A stretch of 64,000 nucleotides of DNA from Pseudoalteromonas sp. T1lg88 (GCF_002964765.1 NZ_PQCF01000032.1:372001-436000), one strand, 5' to 3'; positions 44,128 through 53,781 are shown, numbered from the stretch's first letter. Made by a program: numbers and translations. Notes: generated by a model from the sequence alone, not told the origin.

Positions 44128-44159
44128 AAAATGCCGCCTATATTTATAGGCGGCATTTT
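44128..44159. terminator. Intrinsic terminator after the glucoamylase gene
   Basis: ATGCCGCCTAT (44131-44141) and ATAGGCGGCAT (44146-44156) form an 11-bp stem with a 4-nt loop, with A-run before and TTTTA after; usable by both converging genes. Confidence 0.82.
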
Positions 44160-44172
44160 AGTGTGGAGTCGT

Positions 44173-45537
44173 TTAAAACTGTGTCGGTATTAGGTTAGAC
44201 AAGGCTGATTGCGAGTAACTAAGGTTATCGACTGTCAATTGAACTGTCTTGGTTTTAGCTTGCGCATATTCAGGGTCATTAAAGGTACTAGGTTGTCTAG
44301 TCGGACGTCGCTTCATATAGTCTTCGTAGCCGGCTATGCCGCCATAGTCTCTAGCTGTTACAGACATACTTAGTGAATTCACCTTAGACTCAAGAACTGA
44401 CTCATCTATAAACTCAGCAAGGTTTAAATTTTCGATGTTTACACTTGTGCCGCTTGGCGGCGCAAAAATACTCCAGCCAAGAAGTGGACGATTATTGTAA
44501 GAGGCTTCCATGCCAATGAAAATGAAAGCGTAGTCTACGCCGCTTTGGGCTATATCATAATCTTGACCGTCAAGAGTCAGTACAGAGGCCAGGTCATCTA
44601 AGCTCAGGGCCATGGGTGGTAAATCAAATGTTTGATTAATCTCTTTGGTTCTGACCGTTGATGAGGTAATGATGTACCCATCACCGGATGGATTGTCTAA
44701 ATTTTCATGTTCGTATGCAGTAATGCTGTGGTTCTCTATGCTTTCATGGGTGAAAGCGAAGACATCTTTGGAGCCGTTAACTCCATAATTGTACAAGTGA
44801 CTATTACTATCAACGATAGCAGAGACTTGCTTGTAAAACATATCAGAATTAATGACAACAGGGGTACCGACAAGCTCCGCTGCAACCTCAGTTGTGCCAC
44901 CGTCATTGAGGTCGGCGAATAAAGCGCCATACGCTTGCTCAGGCGAGCTAAACTGGTTAATCACAGAAAGCTGCGGCCATTGCTCGGAACCACTTTGTTT
45001 ACACTGAACAACTGCTTGGTACGTGACTGAACCAACGCCTTTTTGGTAGGTGTCGAACATTGCACCATATAACATGCTACTTTCTACATAGCTGTTAACG
45101 CGTGCGGGGATGGCTACTTGTACATTGCTGGTCCTACATTCACATGCACTGGTATCATCCGTTTGCAAAGCGTTTTTGCCTAAATCGGTCACAGGGTGGT
45201 CAACAAAGGTAAGCAAATCTACGGGCGTAATACCATCGATTGTCTCTTGAACTAGCCTGACTAAAGAAAATGTTTCGTGATCATTCGTTGTTGGGTAGCT
45301 AATGACGCCATTGTCATCGGCATACACCGTGGCTTTGTTGGAATAATCGGCATTATGTATGATCAGGGCGGCATCCCTGTCCGGGGTTTCGTTGCCACAC
45401 GCGTCCCTATACACAGCGGTAATGGTTAACGTTTTACCGCTGGGTTCAGGGGGCGCTGTTGAATCAGAGCCGCCTGAGCCACCACAACCGGCTAATACGG
45501 CAATACTTAATGCACTTAGGAAAAAGCTGCGATACAT
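44173..45537 (-). CDS. Lipoprotein of unknown function
   Basis: 454 residues. Signal peptide with lipobox LAGC at 15-18 followed by GGSGGSDS, so a membrane-anchored envelope protein. No known domain is recognised. Residues about 35-115 look like an Ig-like or carboxypeptidase-regulatory fold (TLTITAVYRDACGNETPDRDAALIIHNAD, VYADDNGVISYPT). Five further Cys are seen (DACGNE, SACECRTS, VQCKQ), including a CxC pair. The C-terminal half is Ser/Asn-rich. Base composition is lower in GC than its neighbours. It lies alone between the maltodextrin cluster and another unrecognised gene. Confidence 0.7.
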   Translation of the reverse strand: MYRSFFLSALSIAVLAGCGGSGGSDSTAPPEPSGKTLTITAVYRDACGNETPDRDAALIIHNADYSNKATVYADDNGVISYPTTNDHETFSLVRLVQETIDGITPVDLLTFVDHPVTDLGKNALQTDDTSACECRTSNVQVAIPARVNSYVESSMLYGAMFDTYQKGVGSVTYQAVVQCKQSGSEQWPQLSVINQFSSPEQAYGALFADLNDGGTTEVAAELVGTPVVINSDMFYKQVSAIVDSNSHLYNYGVNGSKDVFAFTHESIENHSITAYEHENLDNPSGDGYIITSSTVRTKEINQTFDLPPMALSLDDLASVLTLDGQDYDIAQSGVDYAFIFIGMEASYNNRPLLGWSIFAPPSGTSVNIENLNLAEFIDESVLESKVNSLSMSVTARDYGGIAGYEDYMKRRPTRQPSTFNDPEYAQAKTKTVQLTVDNLSYSQSALSNLIPTQF

Positions 45538-45790
45538 AGGACAAGTTCCTTCTTTTATTGTTATTGACTAGGGCGGCATTTTCATAATAGCCCTTGATTT
45601 ATTATTGTAAATAAAACAAGTAGTTAATTAGCATGTGTATCAAGGTGTGCGTTATACTCCTGTGAGTATTCTTGGTTGTTTTATCTAGACGCTGTTAAGA
45701 AGTGATCGTTAAACTAGGCGCAATGAATTTACCTGATGTAAGTTGGCGTAGATATAAACGAGAGAAACCAGCTTTACTCGAGGTAATAGT

Positions 45791-46255
45791 GTGGAAATAA
45801 GAAATGGAACCTACACCCTGTATAATAATACCCATATGCTGGTCAGGGAGTATTACGGGCATGGCATATCAGACCCAGATATAGATCATATGAGAGAAAT
45901 CTCCTATGCAAAAAAGTTGGGTTATATCAAGGGGTTTAAATTAGATGACAACGAAGGCCGCTATTGTAAAAGCATCAAGATTGCCGATATGAACAATGCT
46001 TATGAAGTAGCAACAAGAGGGCGTTACAAGGGGCTGGAGTTTATTATTTGCGGATATAGTTCTCGTTCCAAAGCATTTGGTTTAATAACCCATGATGAAC
46101 AGCTTGCATCGAGACTTGGATTTATCAGCCTGTCAGACGGCTTTATATTAGAGGTCGATGCCGCCGAAGTGGATGAGATATGGGAGATAAGAGGCAAGAG
46201 TAAACTCGGTTTACCCTTGCCACAAGGGCTAAAAGAAAAGGTTATTATTTCCTAA
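45791..46255 (+). CDS. Hypothetical protein, 154 residues
   Basis: Soluble, without signal peptide or membrane segment. N-terminal ME-IRNGTYTLYNNTHMLVREYY, a central RYKGLEFIICGYSSRSKAFGLITHDEQLASRLGF and a C-terminal EVDEIWEIRGKSKLGLPLPQGL. GTG start with GAGGTAATA about 8 nt upstream. I do not recognise a family; size, composition and solitary position recall small immunity-type proteins, but no toxin gene is nearby. AT-richer than the surrounding genes, so perhaps acquired. Confidence 0.6.
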   Translation: MEIRNGTYTLYNNTHMLVREYYGHGISDPDIDHMREISYAKKLGYIKGFKLDDNEGRYCKSIKIADMNNAYEVATRGRYKGLEFIICGYSSRSKAFGLITHDEQLASRLGFISLSDGFILEVDAAEVDEIWEIRGKSKLGLPLPQGLKEKVIIS

Positions 46256-46287
46256 CACTGCCTTTCTATTAGATAAAACTGCATTAC

Positions 46288-47313
46288 CTATTTACTTGAT
46301 TGTCTAACAATCAATTGTGGTGGTAAGACGCTGCTGGCAACATCCACTTCCTGCTTTGCTATCAAATTCAATAAATTAGCGACCAGCATTTGCCCGGCGA
46401 GTGTGGTGTTTTGCTGCACAGTCGACAGTGGCGGGGTGCAAAAACGCGCCACAGCCAGGTCATCAAAGCCAACCACGGACACATCATGGGGCACCCTTAA
46501 GCCTGCCTCCTGCAATGCGCGAATGGCGCCTATGGCAATGAGGTCGCTGGCGCCAAACAGGGCATTAAATTTAATGTTATTGGCCAATAAGGACTTGGTC
46601 GCCTGATAGCCGGACTCCTCGGTGGAAATTGCGGTGGCTATTTTGCGTTCGCTCACATGAGCACCATGAGTTTTAAGGCGCTCGGCAAAGCCATTAAAGC
46701 GGGCGCTGAACTCCGGGCTATGGTGTGATGTATCGCCGATAAAGGCACAGTCGGTGCGTCCTAATTCAATTAAGTGCTCGGCCACCAGGGCGCCGCCGCG
46801 ACTGTTGTCACAGCTGACGGTTAACTCCGGGCGTCCTTCAACATTGGCACCCCAGCACACAAACTTGGTATCGCTCTCTAGCAGGCGCTCAAACTTGCTT
46901 TGGTAGTCCATATAGTCGCCATAGCCGAGCAGGATAATACCATCGGCGCGGTGGCTTTCGGCATAATCGGCGTGCCAGTCGTTGCTGCTGGATTGAAAGG
47001 ACACCAACAGATCATAGCCGGCCTTGGCACAGGCTCGGGTAATTGAGCCGAGCATGGACAAGAAAAAGGGGTTGATCTGAGACTCATCCGAGGTTGGGTC
47101 TTCAAACAGCAGTACCGCCAGAGTCGAGCTTTGCTGTGCCCTCAGGTTACTGGCATTTTTATCGACCTTGTAATTGAGCTTACGCGCCACCTCGACCACC
47201 CGGCGGCGGGTTTCTTCATTGACCAAGGGGCTGCCGCGCAGTGCCCGTGACACCGTTGATTGCGATACCCCGGCATAGTGGGCGATATCGAAGGAGGTGG
47301 CTTTACCTTTCAT
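46288..47313 (-). CDS. LacI family transcriptional regulator (possible maltodextrin regulator)
   Basis: 341 residues. HTH and hinge helix at 1-60: SFDIAHYAGVSQSTVSRALRGSPLVNEETRRRVVEVARKLNYKVDKNASNLR. The periplasmic-binding-protein-like effector domain follows, with DGIILLGYGDYMDY, GALVAEHLIELGRTDCAFIGD, NALFGASDLIAIGAIRAL and VSVVGFDDLAVA. Start moved 12 nt into the frame because GAGGA is 6 nt before that ATG. Divergent from glucokinase, with a TGACACCGGTGTCA site in between. Either this regulator or its paralogue after glucokinase could own the ATACGTATGCA sites; sequence alone does not decide. Confidence 0.85.
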   Translation of the reverse strand: MKGKATSFDIAHYAGVSQSTVSRALRGSPLVNEETRRRVVEVARKLNYKVDKNASNLRAQQSSTLAVLLFEDPTSDESQINPFFLSMLGSITRACAKAGYDLLVSFQSSSNDWHADYAESHRADGIILLGYGDYMDYQSKFERLLESDTKFVCWGANVEGRPELTVSCDNSRGGALVAEHLIELGRTDCAFIGDTSHHSPEFSARFNGFAERLKTHGAHVSERKIATAISTEESGYQATKSLLANNIKFNALFGASDLIAIGAIRALQEAGLRVPHDVSVVGFDDLAVARFCTPPLSTVQQNTTLAGQMLVANLLNLIAKQEVDVASSVLPPQLIVRQSSK

Positions 47314-47445
47314 GTATGTCCTCATGGGTTAATACAAACCCGGCTGAAATTCTAGGTGCGCATTTGCACTTGGCCATTAGGCCGAATAGGGGGCGCATTT
47401 TGCAATATTTTTAGCGGGAACTGAAAATTTTTATTGATCCCCGTC

Positions 47446-47459
47446 TGACACCGGTGTCA
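47446..47459. promoter_or_regulatory. Operator-like palindrome upstream of glucokinase
   Basis: TGACACCGGTGTCA, perfect 14-bp palindrome, LacI type. It is identical to two sites before edd and lies in the divergent region between a lacI-family gene and glk. Confidence 0.7.
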
Positions 47460-47556
47460 TAATGTCGGCGTTTTATCATTTTGTTGTCACAAAACGGTTT
47501 GGCTGCCCGCTGCCCGGGCAGCACTTTTTTCAGTAGCGCGAAAAAAGAACTGCTAA

Positions 47557-47577
47557 CATAAACTTAATAAGTTTATG
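47557..47577. promoter_or_regulatory. Second palindrome upstream of glucokinase
   Basis: CATAAACTTA and TAAGTTTATG are exact inverted 10-bp arms around one base, 91 bp before the glk start. It is unlike the TGACACCGGTGTCA site and might be the site of a different regulator. Confidence 0.4.
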
Positions 47578-47667
47578 CCAGGTAAGTCAATGTTGGGATT
47601 AAGTAATGCTCTGGGGAAAACCTGGAAATCCCAAAAACTTGGTATAAATTAAAAAAGAGAAACGACA

Positions 47668-48717
47668 ATGAGTTCATCAGGTCCACAGGCAGGTAACAAG
47701 GTGGCTTTTGCACCTATTTTAGTCGCCGACATTGGCGGCACTAACGCCCGTTTTGCGTTAATTACCGACTACTGCAATAGCAGCAAATCTTTCGCCATTG
47801 AACATCAGCACACCTTTCCAAGCTGCGACTTTAAATCTTTTGAAGACGCGGTCGATGCCTATTTATCTCAGATTAATGCCATCAGCATTACCCGAGCCTG
47901 TCTGGCAGTAGCCGGTCCGGTTAAGGGGGCTGAAGTGATGCTCACCAATTTGGGGTGGCAATTTAATACCCAGCAACTGAAGCGGCGTTTCGGGTTTGAC
48001 AATTTACAAGTGATCAACGATTTTGCCGCCTTTGCCTATGCCGCTCCTTATTTGAATGAGCGCGATAATATCTGCGTTAAGCAAGGCATTGCCCAGGAGC
48101 ATGCCAATATCGCCGTATTCGGACCGGGCACCGGCTTTGGCGCCGCTTGTCTGGTGCGCTCGCAGGGTCAACAGGCGGTAATGAGCTGTGAAGCGGGGTA
48201 TATCAGTTTGGCCCCGGTGACAGAGTTAGACCGTCAATTGCATAATGTGCTGCGCGAAGACCTGCAACATGTGTCGGTGGAAAATGTCTTTGCCGGCCCC
48301 GGCATCGCCCGTCTGTATCGCGCCATGGCCAAGGTTCATGGGCAAACGGTAGAAGACATAGATGCGGCGCAAATAGCGGCTCTGGCAGAAAATAAAGAAT
48401 GTATGATTGCCGAGCGTACCCTGAACCATTTTTGCGATTGGCTTGGCAGCGTTGCCGGTGATATAGCCCTGAGCTTTGGTGCTTTAGGCGGCGTATTTAT
48501 CGGTGGCGGTATTTTGCCGCGTATGCAACAGCGGCTGCTAACGAGTAGATTTAATGAACGATTTATTGCTAAAGGGGTGATGTCGCAGTATAACAGTCAA
48601 ATACCTGTGACCTTGGTGTGCCAAGAACATATTCCCTTTATTGGCGCCGCGGCCTGTATTCATACGGCGAGCCCAACGGCTAGCTCAACGGGCTGTTCGA
48701 CAAGGCAAGGCGATTAA
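47668..48717 (+). CDS. glk: Glucokinase, Glk family
   Basis: 349-residue cytoplasmic sugar kinase (PF02685 type) phosphorylating glucose with ATP. LVADIGGTNARFALI is the phosphate-binding motif, VINDFAAFAYA contains the catalytic Asp, GPGTGFGAACLV and CEAGYISLAP are typical, and SFGALGGVFIGGGILPR lies near the C-terminus. About 25 residues longer than E. coli Glk through extra N- and C-terminal tails. Followed 18 nt later by the LacI gene, probably one transcript. It would phosphorylate glucose released by the glucoamylase and alpha-glucosidase. Confidence 0.93.
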   Translation: MSSSGPQAGNKVAFAPILVADIGGTNARFALITDYCNSSKSFAIEHQHTFPSCDFKSFEDAVDAYLSQINAISITRACLAVAGPVKGAEVMLTNLGWQFNTQQLKRRFGFDNLQVINDFAAFAYAAPYLNERDNICVKQGIAQEHANIAVFGPGTGFGAACLVRSQGQQAVMSCEAGYISLAPVTELDRQLHNVLREDLQHVSVENVFAGPGIARLYRAMAKVHGQTVEDIDAAQIAALAENKECMIAERTLNHFCDWLGSVAGDIALSFGALGGVFIGGGILPRMQQRLLTSRFNERFIAKGVMSQYNSQIPVTLVCQEHIPFIGAAACIHTASPTASSTGCSTRQGD

Positions 48718-48735
48718 GGAAGATACTAGTCAACG

Positions 48736-49773
48736 ATGAAAAAGATAACTATAAACAGTGTTGCTAGCTATGCTGGTGTATCGAAAAAGACCGTCTCCCG
48801 GGTGCTTAATAATGAGCCCAACGTCAGCGACGTGACCCGGGAAAAGGTGCTTAAGGCCTTTAAAGAGCTCGACTATACACCTAACCCTATTGCCCGGGGA
48901 TTGGCCCGTAATCGCAGCTTTATTATTGCCTGCTTATACGACAATCCTTCGAAAAGTTATATTACCCGTCTGCAAAGCGGTGCTTTGGCGGCCTGCCATC
49001 AACATGGTTTTAATCTCTTGATCCATCCTTGTGAGCTGCGCGGTCAGGCGCTGCTCGACAATATTGAGCAACTGTTACAAACCTCACGTATCGATGGCCT
49101 GGTATTAACGCCACCGTTTTCCGACCACGGTGAGCTGGTGGCCTTTTTACGTCAGAAAAAAGTGCCCTTTGCCCGGGTGGCTTCGGTGAAACTCGATGAT
49201 GAGTCGATTTCGGTGCGCAGCAATGACGAGCAGGGTGCCTTTGAAATTACCGAGTTGCTTATCGAGCTCGGTCACAAAGACATTGCCTTTATTAAGGGCC
49301 ATCCGGATCACAGTGCTACCGAGCAGCGTTTTAACGGCTATCGCCGGGCGCTTGCCGAACATGGCATTGCCTATCAGGAGCATCTGGTGGAAGAGGGAAA
49401 TTTCTCCTATCACTCAGGTGCCGACAGTGCCGAAACCATATTGCATTTAGACCCCAGACCCACCGCCGTGTTTGCCTCAAATGATTATATGGCGGCAGCA
49501 GTACTCAAAGCGGCCACCCAAATGGATTTGAAGGTCCCCGACGATATCGCCATTGCCGGTTTTGATAATGCTCCCATTGCGCGCCATATCTGGCCCGGGC
49601 TCACCACCATAGCTCAGCCGGTGGAGGAGATGACACGCCTGGCGGTTGAGCATTTAATCGAGCAAATCAACCAGGGCGATAATGGCGATGAAGAGCAGCA
49701 AAAAGAGCCGCTGCAAATCACCTTGGAAGCCAAACTTATTTGTCGCGAGTCCACCGCAGCGCCAAAGTCCTAA
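48736..49773 (+). CDS. LacI family transcriptional regulator of glucose/Entner-Doudoroff genes (inferred)
   Basis: 345 residues. N-terminal HTH ITINSVASYAGVSKKTVSRVLNNEPNVSDVTREKVLKAF and hinge YTPNPIARGLARNRS; effector domain with ACLYDNPSKSYITRLQSGAL, DGLVLTPPFSDHGEL, HKDIAFIKGHPDHSATEQRFNGYRRAL and DIAIAGFDNAPIA. It shares a transcript with glk and lies upstream of edd, whose region has two copies of the TGACACCGGTGTCA palindrome also found before glk. That suggests control of both units, but its paralogue at 46288-47313 is an equally possible binder. Confidence 0.87.
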   Translation: MKKITINSVASYAGVSKKTVSRVLNNEPNVSDVTREKVLKAFKELDYTPNPIARGLARNRSFIIACLYDNPSKSYITRLQSGALAACHQHGFNLLIHPCELRGQALLDNIEQLLQTSRIDGLVLTPPFSDHGELVAFLRQKKVPFARVASVKLDDESISVRSNDEQGAFEITELLIELGHKDIAFIKGHPDHSATEQRFNGYRRALAEHGIAYQEHLVEEGNFSYHSGADSAETILHLDPRPTAVFASNDYMAAAVLKAATQMDLKVPDDIAIAGFDNAPIARHIWPGLTTIAQPVEEMTRLAVEHLIEQINQGDNGDEEQQKEPLQITLEAKLICRESTAAPKS

Positions 49774-49801
49774 CGTTTTAAATCCCAATTGCACGGAAAT
49801 T

Positions 49802-49840
49802 AAAAACCAACATCCGGGTTCGCCCAGGTGTTGGTTTTTT
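49802..49840 (+). terminator. Intrinsic terminator after the glk-lacI unit
   Basis: AAAAACCAACA and TGTTGGTTTTT flank an inner CCGGG/CCCAG-type stem with TTCG loop; strong stem with T-run. Confidence 0.85.
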
Positions 49841-49956
49841 GTTTTCGGCGCTCTTTCTTCAATCTTTGCCAAGTGCCCTCAGCTGGTGTGAAAAATGGCA
49901 ATAAAAGGTCAAAAACTCGCAACATAGATTTTTTAGACTAAATTTACATGGAGGGT

Positions 49957-49970
49957 TGACACCGGTGTCA
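49957..49970. promoter_or_regulatory. Operator-like palindrome 1 upstream of edd
   Basis: TGACACCGGTGTCA, identical to the site before glk; 166 bp upstream of edd. Confidence 0.72.
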
Positions 49971-49989
49971 GGGTTGTGAGTTAATGCCC

Positions 49990-50003
49990 TGACACCGGTG
50001 TCA
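49990..50003. promoter_or_regulatory. Operator-like palindrome 2 upstream of edd
   Basis: TGACACCGGTGTCA, 33 bp centre to centre from site 1 (three helical turns), 133 bp before edd. The pair on one face suggests cooperative binding of LacI-family dimers. Confidence 0.72.
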
Positions 50004-50135
50004 GCTCGGTTGTGAGAGACGAGTTGGCAACGTACCTTTGAACGGGTAATCCAAGCTGCTCAGTACCTCAGTGCGGGGAGTCTGTACTGATGTGCTGAGC
50101 CTTTTATCGACTTACTGGCAAGAAAGAGCAGAACT

Positions 50136-51998
50136 ATGTTGCATCCGCGTATTAAAGAAGTCACTGAACGGGTAATCGAACGCAGTAAAGCGAGCCGTGC
50201 CGCCTATTTGGCCCGTATGCAAGCGGCTAAATCACAAACGCGCGTACGTGCTGGTATCGGATGTGGCAACCTTGCCCATGTTATGGCGGCTTGTACAAGC
50301 GACGACAAGGCGCGTCTAAGCGGTGATGAAAAGCCAAATTTAGCCATTATCAATTCTTACAACGACATGTTGTCGGCCCATGTGCCGTATAAGGAATACC
50401 CGGATTTAATTAAGCAAATCGTTACCAAATTCGATGCCACTGCTCAGGTTGCCGGCGGCGTGCCGGCCATGTGCGATGGCGTGACCCAGGGGCGTGATGG
50501 CATGGACCTGTCGCTGTTTTCCCGCGATGTGATTGCCATGTCGACGGCCATCGCCTTATCACACGATGTTTTCGATGGCGTATTCTGTTTGGGCGTGTGT
50601 GACAAAATCGTCCCTGGACTGGTTATTGGCGCCTTATCATTTGGCCATTTACCGGTATTTTTCCTGCCAGCAGGGCCCATGCCTTCAGGCATTCCCAACA
50701 AAGAAAAAGCCCGCGTAAGACAAAAATTTGCCCAGGGCCTTGTCAGCCGTGAAGAGCTGTTAAAGGCCGAAAGCGAGTCTTATCATAGCGCCGGTACCTG
50801 CACCTTCTACGGTACTGCGAACTCAAATCAAATGCTGATGGAGATCATGGGCCTGCACCTGCCGGGCAGCTCATTTGTGAACCCTTATACCGAGCTGCGC
50901 GATGGTTTGACCGCACACGCGGTAGAGACCATGCTTAAACAGCTAGTCACAAGTAAGGATGCGGTGCCCATGGCCGAGGTGATGAGTGAAAAAACCATTA
51001 TCAATGGTCTGGTTGGCCTTTTGGCCACCGGCGGCTCGACCAACCATGCCATCCACTTGGTGGCCATGGCCAAGGCCGCAGGTGTTGAACTGACCTGGAA
51101 AGACATGGCGGACTTATCCGAAGTCGTGCCTCTGTTAACCCGTATCTACCCCAACGGCTCTGCCGATGTAAACCATTTCCAGGCCGCTGGCGGCATGGGC
51201 TATTTGATGAAGCAATTGCTTGCCAAAGGCCTGCTGCACAATGATGTCAAAACCATCTTGGGTGAGGGGCTTGAAACCTACACCACAGAGCCGCGCCTGG
51301 ATAAAGATGTGAATTTAATCATCTCCGATAACAATGGCCCGACTAAGGTGAAATGGGTGCCGTGCGCCGAGCAATCCCATGATCAGGAGGTGTTACGTCC
51401 GGCGGATAATCCATTTAACCGCAGCGGCGGTCTGCAACTGCTGACCGGCAATCTTGGCAAGGCGGTGATCAAGGTCTCCGCAGTGCAGGAGCAACATCAG
51501 GTAGTGAGTGCTCCGGCCAAGGTGTTTGCCGATCAGGCCTCGCTGCAAAGCGCCTTTGCTCGCGGCGAACTCAACCAGGATTTTATTGCCGTGATCAAGG
51601 AGCAGGGGCCAAAAGCCAAAGGCATGCCGGAGCTGCATAAGCTGACCCCGGTTATGGCCAGCTTGCAAGATGAAGGCTTTAAGGTGGCCATAGTTACCGA
51701 CGGGCGTATGTCCGGCGCCTCGGGTAAGGTACCCGCGGCCATTCATTTGGCTCCTGAAGCGGTTGAAGGCGGCATGATAGCCAAAATCAAAGACGGCGAC
51801 TTGCTGACATTAGACGCGCCAAACGGCGTACTAAAACTGCATGTCAGCGATGAAGAGTTGGCCGCCCGTGACATCGAACTGGTGCACAGCGGCGCCACCT
51901 ATGGCACCGGCCGCGAACTGTTTGCTGGATTTAGGAATATTGTCAGCAGCGCTGATTTAGGAGCCAGTGCCTTCGCACCGGCCTACGAACAAGAATAA
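50136..51998 (+). CDS. edd: 6-phosphogluconate dehydratase
   Basis: 620-residue IlvD/Edd-family enzyme that forms 2-keto-3-deoxy-6-phosphogluconate, the first step specific to the Entner-Doudoroff route. Cysteine ligands for the iron-sulfur cluster fit [13 protein letters not shown] and [13 protein letters not shown]; also [39 protein letters not shown], and the C-terminal [20 protein letters not shown]. Size is normal. First gene of the edd-eda-gap operon (25 bp to eda); preceded by the two TGACACCGGTGTCA palindromes. zwf and pgl, needed to make its substrate, are not in the window. Confidence 0.95.
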   Translation: MLHPRIKEVTERVIERSKASRAAYLARMQAAKSQTRVRAGIGCGNLAHVMAACTSDDKARLSGDEKPNLAIINSYNDMLSAHVPYKEYPDLIKQIVTKFDATAQVAGGVPAMCDGVTQGRDGMDLSLFSRDVIAMSTAIALSHDVFDGVFCLGVCDKIVPGLVIGALSFGHLPVFFLPAGPMPSGIPNKEKARVRQKFAQGLVSREELLKAESESYHSAGTCTFYGTANSNQMLMEIMGLHLPGSSFVNPYTELRDGLTAHAVETMLKQLVTSKDAVPMAEVMSEKTIINGLVGLLATGGSTNHAIHLVAMAKAAGVELTWKDMADLSEVVPLLTRIYPNGSADVNHFQAAGGMGYLMKQLLAKGLLHNDVKTILGEGLETYTTEPRLDKDVNLIISDNNGPTKVKWVPCAEQSHDQEVLRPADNPFNRSGGLQLLTGNLGKAVIKVSAVQEQHQVVSAPAKVFADQASLQSAFARGELNQDFIAVIKEQGPKAKGMPELHKLTPVMASLQDEGFKVAIVTDGRMSGASGKVPAAIHLAPEAVEGGMIAKIKDGDLLTLDAPNGVLKLHVSDEELAARDIELVHSGATYGTGRELFAGFRNIVSSADLGASAFAPAYEQE

Positions 51999-52022
51999 TG
52001 TCACTGGGAATGAGGATTTAAC

Positions 52023-52643
52023 ATGGCAATAGAACAGATTTTAGCATCGGCACCCGTGGTTCCTGTGGTGGTGATTGAGCGCCTTGAGGACGCCGCTCCC
52101 TTGGCTCAGGCTCTGTACAAGGGCGGCTTGCGCGCCTTGGAAATTACCCTGCGCACCCCGGTGGCGGCAGAGGCAGTGAAAATTATGAAAGAAACCGTTC
52201 CCGACGCTTATGTGGGCACGGGGACGGTGATCGATAAGGCCACTTTTGCAGCCTCAGTAAACGCCGGTGCCGACTTTATGGTGAGCCCGGGCGTGAACGA
52301 TGAATTACTGGCCTTGGCCAGCCAAAGCGATATTCCCTTCTTGCCCGGAGCGGCCACACCAAGCGAAGTAATGAGGCTCGCCGAGCGTGGCTTCTCCTTT
52401 TTAAAGTTTTTCCCGGCGGCGGCCGCGGGCGGTCCGGCCATGCTCAAATCCATCGGTGGCCCTTTACCCGGTATTAAATTCTGCCCCACCGGCGGTATCA
52501 GCCTACAAAGCGCACCTGAGTACCTGGCCTTGGATAACGTAGTCTGTGTCGGCGGTACCTGGATGCTGGATAAAAAATTAATCGAAAACAAGGACTGGCA
52601 AGCGATAGAAGAACTTGCGCACCAAGCCAGCCAACTTAAATAA
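52023..52643 (+). CDS. eda: KDPG aldolase
   Basis: 206-residue class I aldolase splitting 2-keto-3-deoxy-6-phosphogluconate to pyruvate and glyceraldehyde 3-phosphate. Catalytic Glu in [11 protein letters not shown], Schiff-base Lys in [13 protein letters not shown], phosphate-binding GGIS and VGGTWML. GVNDELL and [11 protein letters not shown] are also conserved. Trimeric in family members. GAGGA precedes the ATG. Second gene of the edd-eda-gap run, followed by GAPDH that uses its product. Confidence 0.95.
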   Translation: MAIEQILASAPVVPVVVIERLEDAAPLAQALYKGGLRALEITLRTPVAAEAVKIMKETVPDAYVGTGTVIDKATFAASVNAGADFMVSPGVNDELLALASQSDIPFLPGAATPSEVMRLAERGFSFLKFFPAAAAGGPAMLKSIGGPLPGIKFCPTGGISLQSAPEYLALDNVVCVGGTWMLDKKLIENKDWQAIEELAHQASQLK

Positions 52644-52660
52644 TAACGGGGAGAGTGAAG

Positions 52661-53665
52661 ATGATTAAGGTAGCTATCAATGGTTATGGTCGCATCGGTC
52701 GTAACACCCTTAGAGCACTGTATGAATCAGGTCGTAATAAAGACATCAGTATCCTTGCCATTAATGATTTGGCACCGGCTAATGTTAACGCTCATTTGAC
52801 CCAATTTGACTCGGTACACGGGCAGTTTTCGCAAAAAGTCAGCCTGCAAGATGATGTAATGATCGTCGGTCATGATGAGATCAAGCTGCTGCAGGAACGC
52901 GACCCGGCAAACCTGCCTTGGGCACAGCTCGGCGTCGACATCGTTTTAGAGTGTACTGGCCTGTTTACTTCCCGCGAAGCGGCGGCCAAGCATATTGAAG
53001 CGGGTGCCAAGAAGGTGATCCTCTCTGCGCCAGGCACAGATATGGATGCCACGGTAGTGCATGGTGTTAACGACGAGGTGCTGAATGCTCAATGCAACAT
53101 TATTTCCAATGCCTCTTGTACCACCAACTGTTTGGCTCCTGTCGCTAAAGCCCTAAACGATGCCATAGGTATAGAGCAGGGCAGCATGACCACCATTCAT
53201 TCCTATACTAACGACCAAAACCTGTCAGACGTTTATCACCCGGATCTCTATCGGGCGCGCAGTGCGACGCAGTCGATGATCCCGACCAAAACCGGGGCTG
53301 CCAAGGCGGTGGGGTTAGTGCTGCCGGAATTGGCCGGTAAGCTCGATGGCATGGCGGTGCGGGTGCCGACCATTAATGTGTCCTTGGTTGATTTGACCTT
53401 TATCGCCAAGCGCGAAACCAGTATCGAGGAGGTTAATGCCGCAGTGAAGGCCGCTTCCCAAGGTGCCATGGCTGAGGTGCTGGCCTATAACGAGCTGCCG
53501 CTGGTGTCTATCGATTTCAACCATAACCCGGCTTCATCGGTATTCGATGCCACGCAAACCCGGGTTGATGGCAAACTGGTTAAGGTGATGGCCTGGTACG
53601 ATAACGAGTGGGGTTTTTCTAACCGCATGTTGGATCAGGTGCAAAACCTCGCCAAGTTTTTATAA
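52661..53665 (+). CDS. gap: Glyceraldehyde-3-phosphate dehydrogenase (operon with edd-eda)
   Basis: 334 residues. [16 protein letters not shown] is the NAD site; catalytic Cys153 in [11 protein letters not shown]; the His is in [14 protein letters not shown]; phosphate sites are near [32 protein letters not shown] closes it. The frame also offers a GTG 6 nt upstream, but GGGGAG is well spaced only for this ATG. It converts the glyceraldehyde 3-phosphate made by Eda. Distinct from the paralogue in the ars operon 0.5 kb downstream. DPANLPW and LSDVYH resemble GapB/Epd-type sequences, so an Epd-like activity cannot be excluded. Confidence 0.9.
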   Translation: MIKVAINGYGRIGRNTLRALYESGRNKDISILAINDLAPANVNAHLTQFDSVHGQFSQKVSLQDDVMIVGHDEIKLLQERDPANLPWAQLGVDIVLECTGLFTSREAAAKHIEAGAKKVILSAPGTDMDATVVHGVNDEVLNAQCNIISNASCTTNCLAPVAKALNDAIGIEQGSMTTIHSYTNDQNLSDVYHPDLYRARSATQSMIPTKTGAAKAVGLVLPELAGKLDGMAVRVPTINVSLVDLTFIAKRETSIEEVNAAVKAASQGAMAEVLAYNELPLVSIDFNHNPASSVFDATQTRVDGKLVKVMAWYDNEWGFSNRMLDQVQNLAKFL

Positions 53666-53683
53666 TTCCATTGTTGTTATGTC

Positions 53684-53709
53684 AAAGCCGCCTTGAGCGG
53701 CTTTTTTTA
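53684..53709 (+). terminator. Intrinsic terminator after gap
   Basis: AAAGCCGC and GCGGCTTT with a 5-nt loop, then TTTTTAT. Separates the edd operon from the ars operon. Confidence 0.85.
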
Positions 53710-53734
53710 TGCCTTGGCGTTAGGAAAGATTAGC

Positions 53735-53756
53735 TATATACGATATTGCGTATATA
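53735..53756. promoter_or_regulatory. ArsR-type operator 1
   Basis: TATATACG and CGTATATA are exact inverted repeats with a 6-nt spacer, 49 bp before the arsR ATG. AT-rich imperfect palindromes of this kind are typical ArsR/SmtB binding sites. Confidence 0.6.
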
Positions 53757-53781
53757 AAAAAGCTGGGCTAGTATTCGCCAC

